Source of the DNA: Vibrio astriarenae
GTDB lineage: Bacteria; Pseudomonadota; Gammaproteobacteria; Enterobacterales; Vibrionaceae
Assembly (NCBI RefSeq): GCF_010587385.1
Contig: NZ_CP047476.1
Coordinates: 1,364,001 to 1,428,000 of the forward strand
Direction of reading: 5' to 3'
DNA: 64,000 nt
Shown here: positions 9,377-17,676 of the stretch, one piece after another
Numbering within the stretch: the first letter of the stretch is position 1
Layout: every line of letters starts with the position of its first letter
Made by a program: the position numbers and the translations under genes
Notes under the pieces: model-generated
Database searches by the model: none
Told to the model about the DNA's origin: nothing
The model's input: the letters and a program-made list of their open reading frames with translations, nothing else

Positions 9377-10473
9377 TGTTGCAGGGGTTCTTGTTCAAAA
9401 CGAAATCTGTCCTCATGGTGTTATCTATCACATTAATTGCGGCGAACATCTATCTGCTCGTTACCACTAAAGAGCTCGCCAAAAGCTATACCAACCATCA
9501 AAACGAAGCCCAGTGGTTTCTCTATCAACTGGTCAAGGAGTTCACCGAACTCACAGCAATAAGTTCATACTCCTACCTGCCCGGCAACAAGAAGGAAGAC
9601 GTCATTCTCCACTATGAGCTCACATGGAGCCGTTTTGACATCCTTCTTAGCAGTCGTGAATCACGTACTTTTGTCACTGAACACGGCTATAAAGACTTCT
9701 TCAGTCGTCAATTTGCTAACTTCAAACAGATAGAACCGTATCTTGCAAAAGTGAGTACTCAGTACGAAGCAGAGCAGCTTTCTACCCGACTTAACGCCAT
9801 CTATGCCGCGGTTACCGAATTTATCTCACATAACTACCGTCTAAACAGCCCCAAGCATTTAGCTCGAGTAGAACAAGTGAATACATTAACTATTGTTCAG
9901 TTACTCTTACTCGCTGCTATGTTGATTTGCACTGGGCTGATTAGCTATATCTTCTATCGAGAAGCAAGTCATCATCGTAAACTTTCTCGGACTGATTCAC
10001 TCACCGGCATACCGAATCGATTGGCGTTTGTTGAAGCGCTAAAAAACATGCAGAAAAACAGTGAATTTACCCTTCTTATCCTCGACTTAAACGGTTTTAA
10101 AGAAATTAATGATAGCCATGGCCATCAGGCAGGTGATGAAACACTGGTGCAAATAGCAACACGCTTGCTAGAGACTATTCAGCCCTATGACGCTAAAGTG
10201 TATCGGATGGGAGGGGATGAGTTTTCTATCCTAATCGCGAGCTGCCACCACTACGAGATCAATCCACTACTCAGCCACATCGATCACTGCTTTAATCAAC
10301 CGGTATGGTTGGAAGAAGGTACACAGGTAAAGGTTGGCACTAGCATCGGTATCGCTCGCTACCCACTAGACTCCGATGACATCGAGCAGCTACTTACCCT
10401 CGCCGACCAGAATATGTATGAAATGAAGTTTGCTCGACCCAAAGCCTTTCGAGCAACTGGCTCGTACTCGTAA
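9376..10473 (+). CDS. Membrane diguanylate cyclase (GGDEF)
   Basis: This protein makes cyclic di-GMP from two GTP. A transmembrane segment at about 12-30 and another at 172-194 enclose a periplasmic helical region of about 140 residues. The cytoplasmic GGDEF domain spans about 205-360: DSLTGIPNR, LILDLNGFKEINDSHGHQAGD for magnesium and guanine binding, and an intact MGGDEFS active site near 275-281. The residues five before the active site read QPYD instead of RxxD, so the product-inhibition I-site seems missing. It is translationally coupled to the upstream periplasmic protein, which suggests ligand sensing across the membrane. Confidence 0.9.
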   Translation: MLQGFLFKTKSVLMVLSITLIAANIYLLVTTKELAKSYTNHQNEAQWFLYQLVKEFTELTAISSYSYLPGNKKEDVILHYELTWSRFDILLSSRESRTFVTEHGYKDFFSRQFANFKQIEPYLAKVSTQYEAEQLSTRLNAIYAAVTEFISHNYRLNSPKHLARVEQVNTLTIVQLLLLAAMLICTGLISYIFYREASHHRKLSRTDSLTGIPNRLAFVEALKNMQKNSEFTLLILDLNGFKEINDSHGHQAGDETLVQIATRLLETIQPYDAKVYRMGGDEFSILIASCHHYEINPLLSHIDHCFNQPVWLEEGTQVKVGTSIGIARYPLDSDDIEQLLTLADQNMYEMKFARPKAFRATGSYS

Positions 10474-10514
10474 AAGCTAGCCTAGAATCAGATCATTTCA
10501 CTAGCCTTGAACGT

Positions 10515-10539
10515 AAAAAAGCCCTTCATAAAGAAGGGC
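10515..10539 (-). terminator. Terminator of the pst operon
   Basis: On the minus strand GCCCTTC-TTTAT-GAAGGGC (10521-10539) is followed by six T, just after the pstB stop. Confidence 0.85.
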
Positions 10540-10587
10540 AAGAGTACCATCGCTTATAGTTATAGTGTTATATGCCAGTAAATTCGA

Positions 10588-11337
10588 TTAACCAAAGTCG
10601 CCGTTTACATAACCTTGTGTACGGTCGTCTTTCGGGTTACTAAAGATCACATCTGTATCATTATGCTCAACCAGCTCACCCATCAAGAAGAAGGCTGTAC
10701 GGTCTGAAATACGACGAGCCTGTTGCATTGAGTGAGTCACGATCACAATGGTGTAGTCTTTCTTAAGCTCTTCCATCAACTCTTCAATCTTGTGCGTTGC
10801 AATTGGGTCAAGTGCTGATGTTGGTTCATCCATCAAGATAACATCTGGTGCCATTGCGATTGTACGAGCAATACACAGACGTTGTTGCTGACCACCAGAT
10901 AGGCCAAATGCGTGCGACTTCAAACGATCTTTCACTTCATCCCAAAGTGCTGCACCACGAAGAGAGTTTTCTACCACTTCATCAATGTGCTTTTTGTCTT
11001 TGATACCTTGAGCACGCAGACCGTATGCAACGTTCTCATAGATACTCATCGGGAATGGGTTTGGCTTTTGAAAAACCATACCGACTTTGATACGTAGGTC
11101 AGCGACGTCGATGTTACCGTAGATATCAGTACCATCCATGTCTAGCTTACCTGTGATCTTTACGCCTTCAATGAGATCGTTCATGCGGTTCAGACAGCGA
11201 AGCAGCGTCGACTTACCACAGCCAGACGGACCAATAAGTGCCGTCACTTGCTTAGTCGGGATCGGTAGGTTGATTGCTTTAAGTGCTTGGTTATCGCCGT
11301 AGAATAGGTCTAGGTTTTCAATATCAAACTTGTTCAT
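10588..11337 (-). CDS. pstB: Phosphate ABC transporter ATPase PstB
   Basis: The ATP-hydrolysing subunit of the high-affinity phosphate importer. It shows Walker [10 protein letters not shown] (about residue 36), the Q-loop in [11 protein letters not shown] that is characteristic of PstB, signature LSGGQQQR, Walker [13 protein letters not shown] and the switch His in VTHSM. At 249 residues it is full length. It is the last gene of pstSCAB and lies 52 bases after pstA. No phoU follows; a terminator does. Confidence 0.97.
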   Translation of the reverse strand: MNKFDIENLDLFYGDNQALKAINLPIPTKQVTALIGPSGCGKSTLLRCLNRMNDLIEGVKITGKLDMDGTDIYGNIDVADLRIKVGMVFQKPNPFPMSIYENVAYGLRAQGIKDKKHIDEVVENSLRGAALWDEVKDRLKSHAFGLSGGQQQRLCIARTIAMAPDVILMDEPTSALDPIATHKIEELMEELKKDYTIVIVTHSMQQARRISDRTAFFLMGELVEHNDTDVIFSNPKDDRTQGYVNGDFG

Positions 11338-11389
11338 TTTCTTAATCTCTTAAATCTTAAATTCGTGTCAATTGCGCTATGAGTGCATT

Positions 11390-12253
11390 TTAGTAAGTTG
11401 CTGTATTGAATCGGCTCGCGATGAGCTTGGTGATCATGTTGATGACCAACACCACGACAATCAGAACCGTTGCTGTACCGTAAGCTTGATTCCACTCTTC
11501 GATAGTGAATAGCTCTGTGGTTAGCTTAAATAGGTGAACGGTTAACGTACGACCTGAATCCATTAATGAATCAGGGATACGAGCAACCATACCCGCAGTC
11601 AAGAAGACTGGAGCAGATTCACCGATGACACGACCAATACTTAGAATGACCGAGGTTAAGATACCTGGCATTGCGCTTGGCAAGATCAAACGCCAGATAG
11701 TGTAAATTTTTGAAGCACCAAGGCCGTAAGAGCCTTCACGGTAGGTTTGTGGTACTGCCATTAGTGCTTCTTCCGTGGTACGAATGATAACCGGAAGAAT
11801 CAAGATGCTTAGCGTTAATGCACCCGACAAAATCGAGAAACCAAAGCCCATGATAGTCACGAAGAAGGTCATACCAAACAGACCGAAGATGATAGACGGG
11901 ATACCCGCCAGTGATTCAGTACAGAAACGAATCACTTTCACCAACTTGCTACCTACCTTTGCGTACTCTGTTAAGTAAATTGCCGTCATAATACCTAGCG
12001 GAGCCGCCACGGCAATCGATGCAATCACCATGTAGATAGTTGACACAATCATAGGGAAGATACCCTGTGTTGCACCTGTACGTGTGTAGTCGCTTGAAAT
12101 AAATTCCCAGTTAACGTGCTGTAAGCCGTTAGACAGGATGTACCAAATAATCCAGAACAGGAAGCCGACTGTTGCCGCTGCGGCTGTCCATACAAAAGCA
12201 TTGAGAACTTGGTCTTTAAAATCTCGTGATTTCTTTAATTTAACGCGATCCAT
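11390..12253 (-). CDS. pstA: Phosphate ABC transporter permease PstA
   Basis: An inner membrane permease subunit with six predicted helices. The EAA-type coupling loop is EEALMAVPQTYREGSYGLGASKIYTIWRLILPSAMPG (about residues 160-195). The ATG at 12253 is taken as start; an in-frame GTG at 12274 would overlap the end of pstC. The gap to pstC is only 4 bases, so the two permease genes are coupled. The size (287 residues) is normal. Confidence 0.95.
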   Translation of the reverse strand: MDRVKLKKSRDFKDQVLNAFVWTAAAATVGFLFWIIWYILSNGLQHVNWEFISSDYTRTGATQGIFPMIVSTIYMVIASIAVAAPLGIMTAIYLTEYAKVGSKLVKVIRFCTESLAGIPSIIFGLFGMTFFVTIMGFGFSILSGALTLSILILPVIIRTTEEALMAVPQTYREGSYGLGASKIYTIWRLILPSAMPGILTSVILSIGRVIGESAPVFLTAGMVARIPDSLMDSGRTLTVHLFKLTTELFTIEEWNQAYGTATVLIVVVLVINMITKLIASRFNTATY

Positions 12254-12257
12254 AGTC

Positions 12258-13190
12258 TTATTTCGCCTTCTCACGGTTTAGGTAAAGCAGTGCTGCGTTC
12301 AAAATCATGATAAACGCTAGAAGAACCACACCAGTTGCGTACAGAGCATTGGCGTGAACGCCACTTGCGTATGACATTTCAATCGCAATGTTTGCAGTCA
12401 GTGTACGAGCTGAATCAAGGATGCCCTCAGGCATTGCTGGTGCGTTACCCATCACCATAATGATTGCCATCGTCTCACCCAGTGCGCGACCGATACCCAG
12501 AATCACACCGGTCATGATGCCCGAACGAGCAGCAGGAACTAGGAGCTTAAAGATGGTGTAGATTTTCGATGCACCCAGAGCAAGCGAGCCCTCTTTATAT
12601 GTGCGCGGCACAGCACGAATCGATGTTTCAGAGACTGTGATAACCGTAGGAAGAATCATGACACCCAATACAATGATACCTGCAAGAATCGTGTTACCTG
12701 CTGGTACATTAAATACTTGTTGAATGAGTGGAACGATAATAACCAGGCCGAAGAAGCCGTAGACGACCGATGGGATCCCGGCTAGTAGCTCTACCGCTGG
12801 GCGAATGATGTTTGCAACGCGCTTTGGCGCGATTTCAGCAATAAAGATCGCCGTTAGGACACCGATTGGGACGCCTACGACAACCGCACCTAGCGTCGAC
12901 ACCAGTGAAGCAACAATCATGGTTGCAACACCGTATAGTGCAGGTGGAAGCCAGTTTTGACCTAATACAATGCCAGTTACACCTACTTGTTGGAAAGCAG
13001 GAATACTTTCACGAACGATGAAATAAGCAATGATTGCTAGAGATACAATACCGATAACAGCACTGGTCAAGAACAGACCGTGGAAAATACGTTCTCTCCA
13101 ATCTACACGCTTTTTCTCGCGTAGACCTGAGTTATTGATAGCATTAGCTTCAGTGTTCATAAGCTTTTCACTATTTGTTGCGATGGTCAT
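12258..13190 (-). CDS. pstC: Phosphate ABC transporter permease PstC
   Basis: The second permease subunit, about 310 residues with six to seven membrane helices. A cytoplasmic N-terminal tail of about 35 residues rich in Asn, Glu and Arg precedes the first helix. The coupling loop is ETSIRAVPRTYKEGSLALGASKIYTIFKLLVPAARSG, nearly matching that of PstA. The start at 13190 is preferred over the longest frame (13262), which begins inside a region of poor coding character; GAGAA lies upstream. It lies 92 bases after pstS. Confidence 0.95.
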   Translation of the reverse strand: MTIATNSEKLMNTEANAINNSGLREKKRVDWRERIFHGLFLTSAVIGIVSLAIIAYFIVRESIPAFQQVGVTGIVLGQNWLPPALYGVATMIVASLVSTLGAVVVGVPIGVLTAIFIAEIAPKRVANIIRPAVELLAGIPSVVYGFFGLVIIVPLIQQVFNVPAGNTILAGIIVLGVMILPTVITVSETSIRAVPRTYKEGSLALGASKIYTIFKLLVPAARSGIMTGVILGIGRALGETMAIIMVMGNAPAMPEGILDSARTLTANIAIEMSYASGVHANALYATGVVLLAFIMILNAALLYLNREKAK

Positions 13191-13282
13191 ATTGAATTCT
13201 CGATTTCCGAAGTAAAAACGGATGAGACAGAAAAGGCTCAGCCCAAAATGGGGGCTGAGCAACTAATAATTTGTATATCTAA

Positions 13283-14104
13283 TTACTGAGCTGAGATGTA
13301 GCCTTTAGCTTCAGCTAGAGTTTGAGCTTCAGCATCAATCATCCAGTCTAGGAATTTTTGAGCTTCAGCAGATGGCTTGCCTTCTTTGTAAAGAACTAGG
13401 AAAGGACGAGCAACTTTGTAAGAACCGTTCTTAACGTTGTCTACAGATGCTTCAACACCGTCAATTGGTAGAGCGTTAACTGTTGCGTCAACAGTACCTA
13501 GAGAGATGTAGCCGATAGCGTATGGGTTAGAAGCAACCATCGTTTTCAGAGCACCGTTACCGTTAGCAACTTGAGCACGCTGAGAGATAGCCGTTACTGT
13601 TTGGCCAGAGATTTTTTGCTTAAGATCCATGATGTCTTCGAAAGCACCACGAGTACCAGATGCAGTATCACGAGTTACAGCAACGATTGGCTTGTCTTCG
13701 CCACCGACTTCTTTCCAGTTAGATACTTCACCTTTGTAGATAGCAGTAACCTGGTCAGCAGTTAGGCCTTCGATGTTGTTGTTTGGGTTAACAACAACTG
13801 CGATACCGTCAAGTGCAACAGTCAGTTCAACTAGAGATGGCTCTTTTTCATCTTCCTTAAGAGCACGTGAAGACATACCTAGGTCAGCTGTACCTGCTTT
13901 AGCAGCACGAACACCTGCAGAAGAACCAGGACCTTGTACTTCGATGAATACGTTGTCGTTAGTCTTCATGTATGTTTCAGAGAAAACTTCCATCAGTGGA
14001 GTTACGCTGCTAGAACCTACAGCAGAGATTGTTTCTTTAGCAGAAACTGTAGTCACTGCCATTGCGCCTAGAAGTGCCATTGCACCGATAACTGTCTTTT
14101 TCAT
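13283..14104 (-). CDS. pstS: Phosphate-binding periplasmic protein PstS
   Basis: The periplasmic phosphate receptor that delivers phosphate to PstCAB. A signal peptide is cleaved after VSA (about residue 22). The mature protein starts KETISAVGSSSVTPL, with the phosphate-binding Ser/Thr segment, then GPGSSAGVRAAKAGTADLGMSSR, and TRDTASGTRGAFED, all typical of the short 270-residue PstS type common on Vibrio chromosome II. It is not a lipoprotein. The ATG at 14104 has AAGGAAA 6 bases before it; a GTG one codon upstream is less likely. Upstream lies a Pho-box array. Confidence 0.95.
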   Translation of the reverse strand: MKKTVIGAMALLGAMAVTTVSAKETISAVGSSSVTPLMEVFSETYMKTNDNVFIEVQGPGSSAGVRAAKAGTADLGMSSRALKEDEKEPSLVELTVALDGIAVVVNPNNNIEGLTADQVTAIYKGEVSNWKEVGGEDKPIVAVTRDTASGTRGAFEDIMDLKQKISGQTVTAISQRAQVANGNGALKTMVASNPYAIGYISLGTVDATVNALPIDGVEASVDNVKNGSYKVARPFLVLYKEGKPSAEAQKFLDWMIDAEAQTLAEAKGYISAQ

Positions 14105-14647
14105 CACAAATTTCCTTTGTTGGCACCATTGCCGTTGTTTTCATGAACGGTGCCCACTTTAGGCTGCTAATGTGACAGTTATATTTCACTTAATTGAAGC
14201 ATCAATGACATGTGACACAAAAATTACCGACGCCTCTTTTGAGAGACTCACCCAAGAATACCCTGCAATAATAGAACTAGAGTCACGTTTCTTAAGTATC
14301 TATTAACATTGGTCGTAACATAAACGTAAAAATGACTAAGAATAAGTTTGTTCATTTGCTTTTCCTTTGAAGGAAGGCTTGATTTAACAGGTGCAAAGCC
14401 ACTAACTGTCAATCATTCGTCATTATTTGTTCAGACAGTAAACACGAGTGACTATGAGCAAAACTAAAACATATCACTAACACAAAAAGCGCCTTTGTGA
14501 TGCGATAGAGCAGGATTGCTGTGTAACATTTTGTTCCATTTATCTGCTCAAACTTAAGTGCGTTGTCCGAATATTTAGATAATGGCAGTCCGAACGAAAT
14601 CAGAACTCACCAATACATATCGATTGAACAGAGATCGATGAACAAAA
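14105..14647. other. Long pstS upstream region
   Basis: About 540 bases without a convincing gene. Besides the Pho-box array near pstS, a plus-strand element CTGTCAA-TCAT-TCGTCAT at 14406-14423 again has the 11-base PhoB geometry but lies 300 bases from pstS. The rest is A/T rich with no clear hairpin until the helicase terminator. A small RNA cannot be excluded. Confidence 0.4.
14172..14211 (-). promoter_or_regulatory. Pho-box array upstream of pstS
   Basis: Read on the minus strand, four 7-base elements sit at an 11-base period: ATGTCAT, GCTTCAA, GTGAAAT, CTGTCAC. The outer two match the PhoB half-site CTGTCAT at 6 of 7 positions and the inner two at 3-4 of 7. The segment ATATAACTGTCAC closely resembles the E. 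coli pstS Pho box. A possible -10 (TAAAGT) lies about 10 bases further on, and the pstS start is 68 bases downstream. PhoB control under phosphate starvation is therefore likely. Confidence 0.7.
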
Positions 14648-14673
14648 AAAGGTGACCAATGGTCACCTTTTTA
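14648..14673. terminator. Terminator after DEAD-box helicase gene
   Basis: GGTGACC (14651-14657) pairs with GGTCACC (14661-14667), extended by A/T on each side; T runs are present on both strands. It ends the helicase transcript. Confidence 0.85.
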
Positions 14674-14690
14674 TAAGTCGTGCGTGCTAC

Positions 14691-16025
14691 CTACTCATCA
14701 TCCACTTTCGGTGCAATTTTCTTTTTAGGTACGAACACTGCGTCACCCACCGCAACATGCTTATAAAAGCTTTTGTCGCGCTTAACAGGTTTCTTCTTCT
14801 GCGCTGGTTTCTTGCTCGCTTTTGCTTTGGTGTTATCCACCTTCTTTCCGCGGAAATCAGGCTTACGTGGTTTAATGCCTTTAAACTTACCTTTCAAACC
14901 CTCTAACTCAGAGAAAGCGAGGTCTTGTTGCAGGTAGGTTTCAATACGTTTAAAGCTAGCCCAATCTTTCGGACCGACCAATGAAATCGCATCCCCTTTG
15001 TTGCCCGCACGACCCGTACGACCAACACGGTGTACATACTCTTCGGTGTGTTTTGGCATATCAAAGTTGATCACGTGCGTGACATTCGCAATGTCCAAAC
15101 CGCGTGATGCGACATCGGTAGTCACCAAAATCTTGAATACTGCACGCTCAAACTGACTCATGATCGTATTGCGCTGCGTTTGATTCAAGTTACCACTCAG
15201 TGCTACCGCTTTGAGCTTCTTCTCATTCAACTTAGCGCACAAACGCTCAGTATCATCACGTGTTGCGGTAAAGATAATCAGCTGCTTATATTCCGCTTCT
15301 TCGAGTACACGATTCAATATCGCTTCTTTGTGATCAAGGTGGTCACATAAGTAGAAGCGTTGATTGATGTCTTTGTGCTCTTCATTCGACACGCCAATCG
15401 CGATGCGCTTGGGGGCATTAAGCATCTCAGAAGCAATATCGTTGACCTCTGCATGATCGAGCGTTGCAGAGAACATTAGTGTTTGGCGACGACGATGCTT
15501 TGCCGCTTTATGAATACGACGCAACTCTGGTGCGAAGCCAAGATCAAGCATACGGTCAGCTTCATCAAGGACTAATGTATCTAAGCCATCAAGGAATAGA
15601 GAACGGTGTTCTAGATGGTCAGCCAAGCGTCCCGGTGTTGCAACGATAAACTTCGGGTATTTACGCAGCGCTTTTACTTGGTCATTAAAGTTTTCACCGC
15701 CAAGAATCAACGTCGCTTCGTATGACAAGCCAGCCAGCATAGAGCGCAGCTCACCATATACTTGCTTAGCCAACTCTCGCGTAGGGGCAAGAATCACAGC
15801 TCGAGGGTCTTTCGCGGAGAACGCTTTTGACTTAAGCGCTTTATGCAGCATTGGCAAAACAAATGCCAGTGTCTTGCCTGAGCCTGTTTTCGACGAAGCC
15901 AACAAATCCTTACCTGCAATCGCCACAGGCACAGCCTGTTTTTGGATGTCCGTAGGCTTACGGAAATCGTAGTGGTTAAGTGTCTTTAGTAGGCGGTTGT
16001 CTAGGCCCAAATCTTTAAACTGCAA
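14691..16025 (-). CDS. DEAD-box ATP-dependent RNA helicase (RhlE-like)
   Basis: An RNA helicase of 444 residues with all core motifs in order: Q motif FRKPTDIQ, motif I SSKTGSGKT, PTRELAKQ, TPGRL, DEAD in LDEADRMLD, SAT in FSATLD, TDVASRGLD and HRVGRTGRAG. A basic Lys/Ala/Pro-rich tail of about 70 residues follows and probably binds RNA. The start is read as a TTG at 16025: TGGAGA lies 6 bases upstream and the protein then begins at the family-typical QFKDLGLDNRLLK. The longest frame (16088) would add 21 residues of non-family sequence. It could act in ribosome assembly or RNA decay, perhaps at low temperature; the exact RhlE subgroup is not certain. Confidence 0.9.
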   Translation of the reverse strand: MQFKDLGLDNRLLKTLNHYDFRKPTDIQKQAVPVAIAGKDLLASSKTGSGKTLAFVLPMLHKALKSKAFSAKDPRAVILAPTRELAKQVYGELRSMLAGLSYEATLILGGENFNDQVKALRKYPKFIVATPGRLADHLEHRSLFLDGLDTLVLDEADRMLDLGFAPELRRIHKAAKHRRRQTLMFSATLDHAEVNDIASEMLNAPKRIAIGVSNEEHKDINQRFYLCDHLDHKEAILNRVLEEAEYKQLIIFTATRDDTERLCAKLNEKKLKAVALSGNLNQTQRNTIMSQFERAVFKILVTTDVASRGLDIANVTHVINFDMPKHTEEYVHRVGRTGRAGNKGDAISLVGPKDWASFKRIETYLQQDLAFSELEGLKGKFKGIKPRKPDFRGKKVDNTKAKASKKPAQKKKPVKRDKSFYKHVAVGDAVFVPKKKIAPKVDDE

Positions 16026-16423
16026 AAGCTGTCTCCAACGAATTTTAAAAAAGCGCGTAATAGTACAACAAAAGCGTGAACTACCCAAATCTAGTTCGAT
16101 TTTAGTCGCTCTCGCACTAAAAGGTGACTAAATTTGCCTGTTGACAATTCAAACAATCTCGCAACATCCGTTAGCTACTGAATTTTCGATAGTTTTAACG
16201 ACCCTTAGCAAGTAAAGGTTAAAAGATCGACTCGTATGCTAATTTTTTTAATCATTTTTGAGATCAAGATCAACTTATTTGCGTTTTAATTAAATTCTTG
16301 GTTTTTTTAGCTTTTCTATGCTTTGTGTTAAGCAAGATTATGTCTACAATTGCTTGTGTCACTATATAAAAAGAATGTATAGGGCGTTAATTGATACCTA
16401 AATCTATATGCAAGGAGTTCATG
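16026..16423. other. Divergent promoter region, helicase / lpp
   Basis: Nearly 400 A/T-rich bases between the helicase start and the lipoprotein gene, with no credible open frame. It holds a candidate lpp promoter. Leaders of DEAD-box helicase genes are sometimes long and regulatory, but I could not identify a defined structure here. Confidence 0.4.
16323..16350 (+). promoter_or_regulatory. Candidate lpp promoter
   Basis: TTGTGT (16323-16328), a 16-base spacer and TACAAT (16345-16350) would start transcription about 65 bases before the lipoprotein start codon. Weak evidence alone; a strong promoter is expected for this gene. Confidence 0.35.
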
Positions 16424-16684
16424 ATGAACAAAATGTTAATCGCAGCTGCAGCGTCTTCTGTACTTCTACTAGCTGGCTGTGCGTCAGGTCCAGATGAAGA
16501 GACAACTGCTCAACTGAACGAGCTAAACGCGCAAGTAAACCAACTTAGCCAAGACGTTTCTTCACTGAAGTCTATGTACGCTGCTGACGTTCAGAAAGCA
16601 AACGACGCAGCTATGTCTGCACAAGAAGAAGCGGCACGCGCTAACGAGCGTATCGACAACATTGCACAGTCTTACACTAAGTAA
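16424..16684 (+). CDS. lpp: Major outer membrane (Braun-type) lipoprotein Lpp
   Basis: A small, abundant lipoprotein that ties the outer membrane to peptidoglycan. Its 86 residues comprise a signal peptide with lipobox LLAGC (Cys19), then a long alanine-rich heptad coiled coil (about 25-80) and a C-terminal Lys in SYTK, the residue that is covalently joined to meso-diaminopimelate. AAGGAG lies 6 bases before the ATG at 16424; an ATG one codon earlier is also possible. An L,D-transpeptidase gene follows on the other strand, fitting the reaction that attaches Lpp. A terminator follows directly. Codon use looks optimised, as expected for high expression. Confidence 0.93.
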   Translation: MNKMLIAAAASSVLLLAGCASGPDEETTAQLNELNAQVNQLSQDVSSLKSMYAADVQKANDAAMSAQEEAARANERIDNIAQSYTK

Positions 16685-16707
16685 TTTGTTAGACAGCAAG
16701 ATTCCAT

Positions 16708-16740
16708 AAAAAGAGCCTGCAGTTGCAGGCTCTTTTTTTA
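16708..16740. terminator. Terminator between lpp and L,D-transpeptidase gene
   Basis: A 13-bp stem (AAAAAGAGCCTGC with its complement) and AGTT loop, then eight T. Strong and usable from both sides. Confidence 0.93.
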
Positions 16741-16773
16741 TCTGAACATTTGGTATCAATATTGATACAAACT

Positions 16774-17676
16774 TTAAAGCTGAGACTCCACCACCTCAAC
16801 TGGGACACCGTTTTGTGCCATTAGTACAGCTCTGGTTTTGCTATCAGACAAACCATATTCATCTAACCACCAGCGCAACTCCAATGGGATCTCTAAGTCC
16901 TTCTTAGTGCCATCGCTGCGAGTCAGCGGCTCATGCGCTTCAACAAACACACTGCGATCGGGTTCCAAAGTCATTTTTACCGGCTCATCGATAATGCGCA
17001 CATTGGTGCCTTTATCCACTTGGTAAAACAACCACTCAATGTCTTTAGGCTCCATGCGAATACACCCAGCGCTGACGCGCAAGCCGATTCCAAAATCTTT
17101 GTTAGTACCATGAATCAGATACTCGCCATGCCCATAGGCCAAGCGCATTGCGTATTCTCCCAGCGGATTGTCAGGGCCAGCCGGCACAACAGCAGGTAAC
17201 TCGATACCCTTCGCGAGGTAATCGCGTCTCACCGACTGTGGGGGTGTCCATGTCGGCGCTTCACGCATCTGGCTGATACGAGTCTTCATCTCTGGTGTAT
17301 CACGCCCAACTCGACCGATACCTACCGGGAAGATGTGGACCACTTCTTCGTCAGGGTCAAAGTAGTACAATCGAAGCTCTGCCAGGTTAATCACGATACC
17401 TTTTCGCTCCGCTTGGGGTAATATAATTTGGCTCGGTATCGTCAGCACATGATCAGCTTGAGGAAGGAACGGGTCGACCCCTTTGTTGGCCGCCATTAAA
17501 GACAAAAAGCCAACGTCATACTGCTTCGCAATATTTGCTAACGTTTCCCCTTGCTCAATAACATGATATTGAGTACGGCCAACAATGTTACTGCCCTCTG
17601 GGGGCAAGCTATACGTCGTCGACCACGCTGATGCACTCAATAACCAGCACAGTGACAAGTACTTACGCAACTTCAT
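16774..17676 (-). CDS. ldtA: L,D-transpeptidase with LysM domain (YkuD/ErfK family)
   Basis: A periplasmic enzyme that makes 3-3 crosslinks in peptidoglycan and/or links Lpp to it. A signal peptide (cleaved after SAWS) precedes a LysM domain (YHVIEQGETLANIAKQYDV, about residues 37-85). The YkuD catalytic domain follows (about 95-230), with HGTNKDFGIG and the active site SAGCIRM in which Cys is the nucleophile near residue 206. It converges with lpp across a shared terminator, and V. cholerae has the same arrangement for LdtA. Its ATG overlaps the photolyase stop (TAATG), so it is the last gene of that operon. Confidence 0.87.
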   Translation of the reverse strand: MKLRKYLSLCWLLSASAWSTTYSLPPEGSNIVGRTQYHVIEQGETLANIAKQYDVGFLSLMAANKGVDPFLPQADHVLTIPSQIILPQAERKGIVINLAELRLYYFDPDEEVVHIFPVGIGRVGRDTPEMKTRISQMREAPTWTPPQSVRRDYLAKGIELPAVVPAGPDNPLGEYAMRLAYGHGEYLIHGTNKDFGIGLRVSAGCIRMEPKDIEWLFYQVDKGTNVRIIDEPVKMTLEPDRSVFVEAHEPLTRSDGTKKDLEIPLELRWWLDEYGLSDSKTRAVLMAQNGVPVEVVESQL

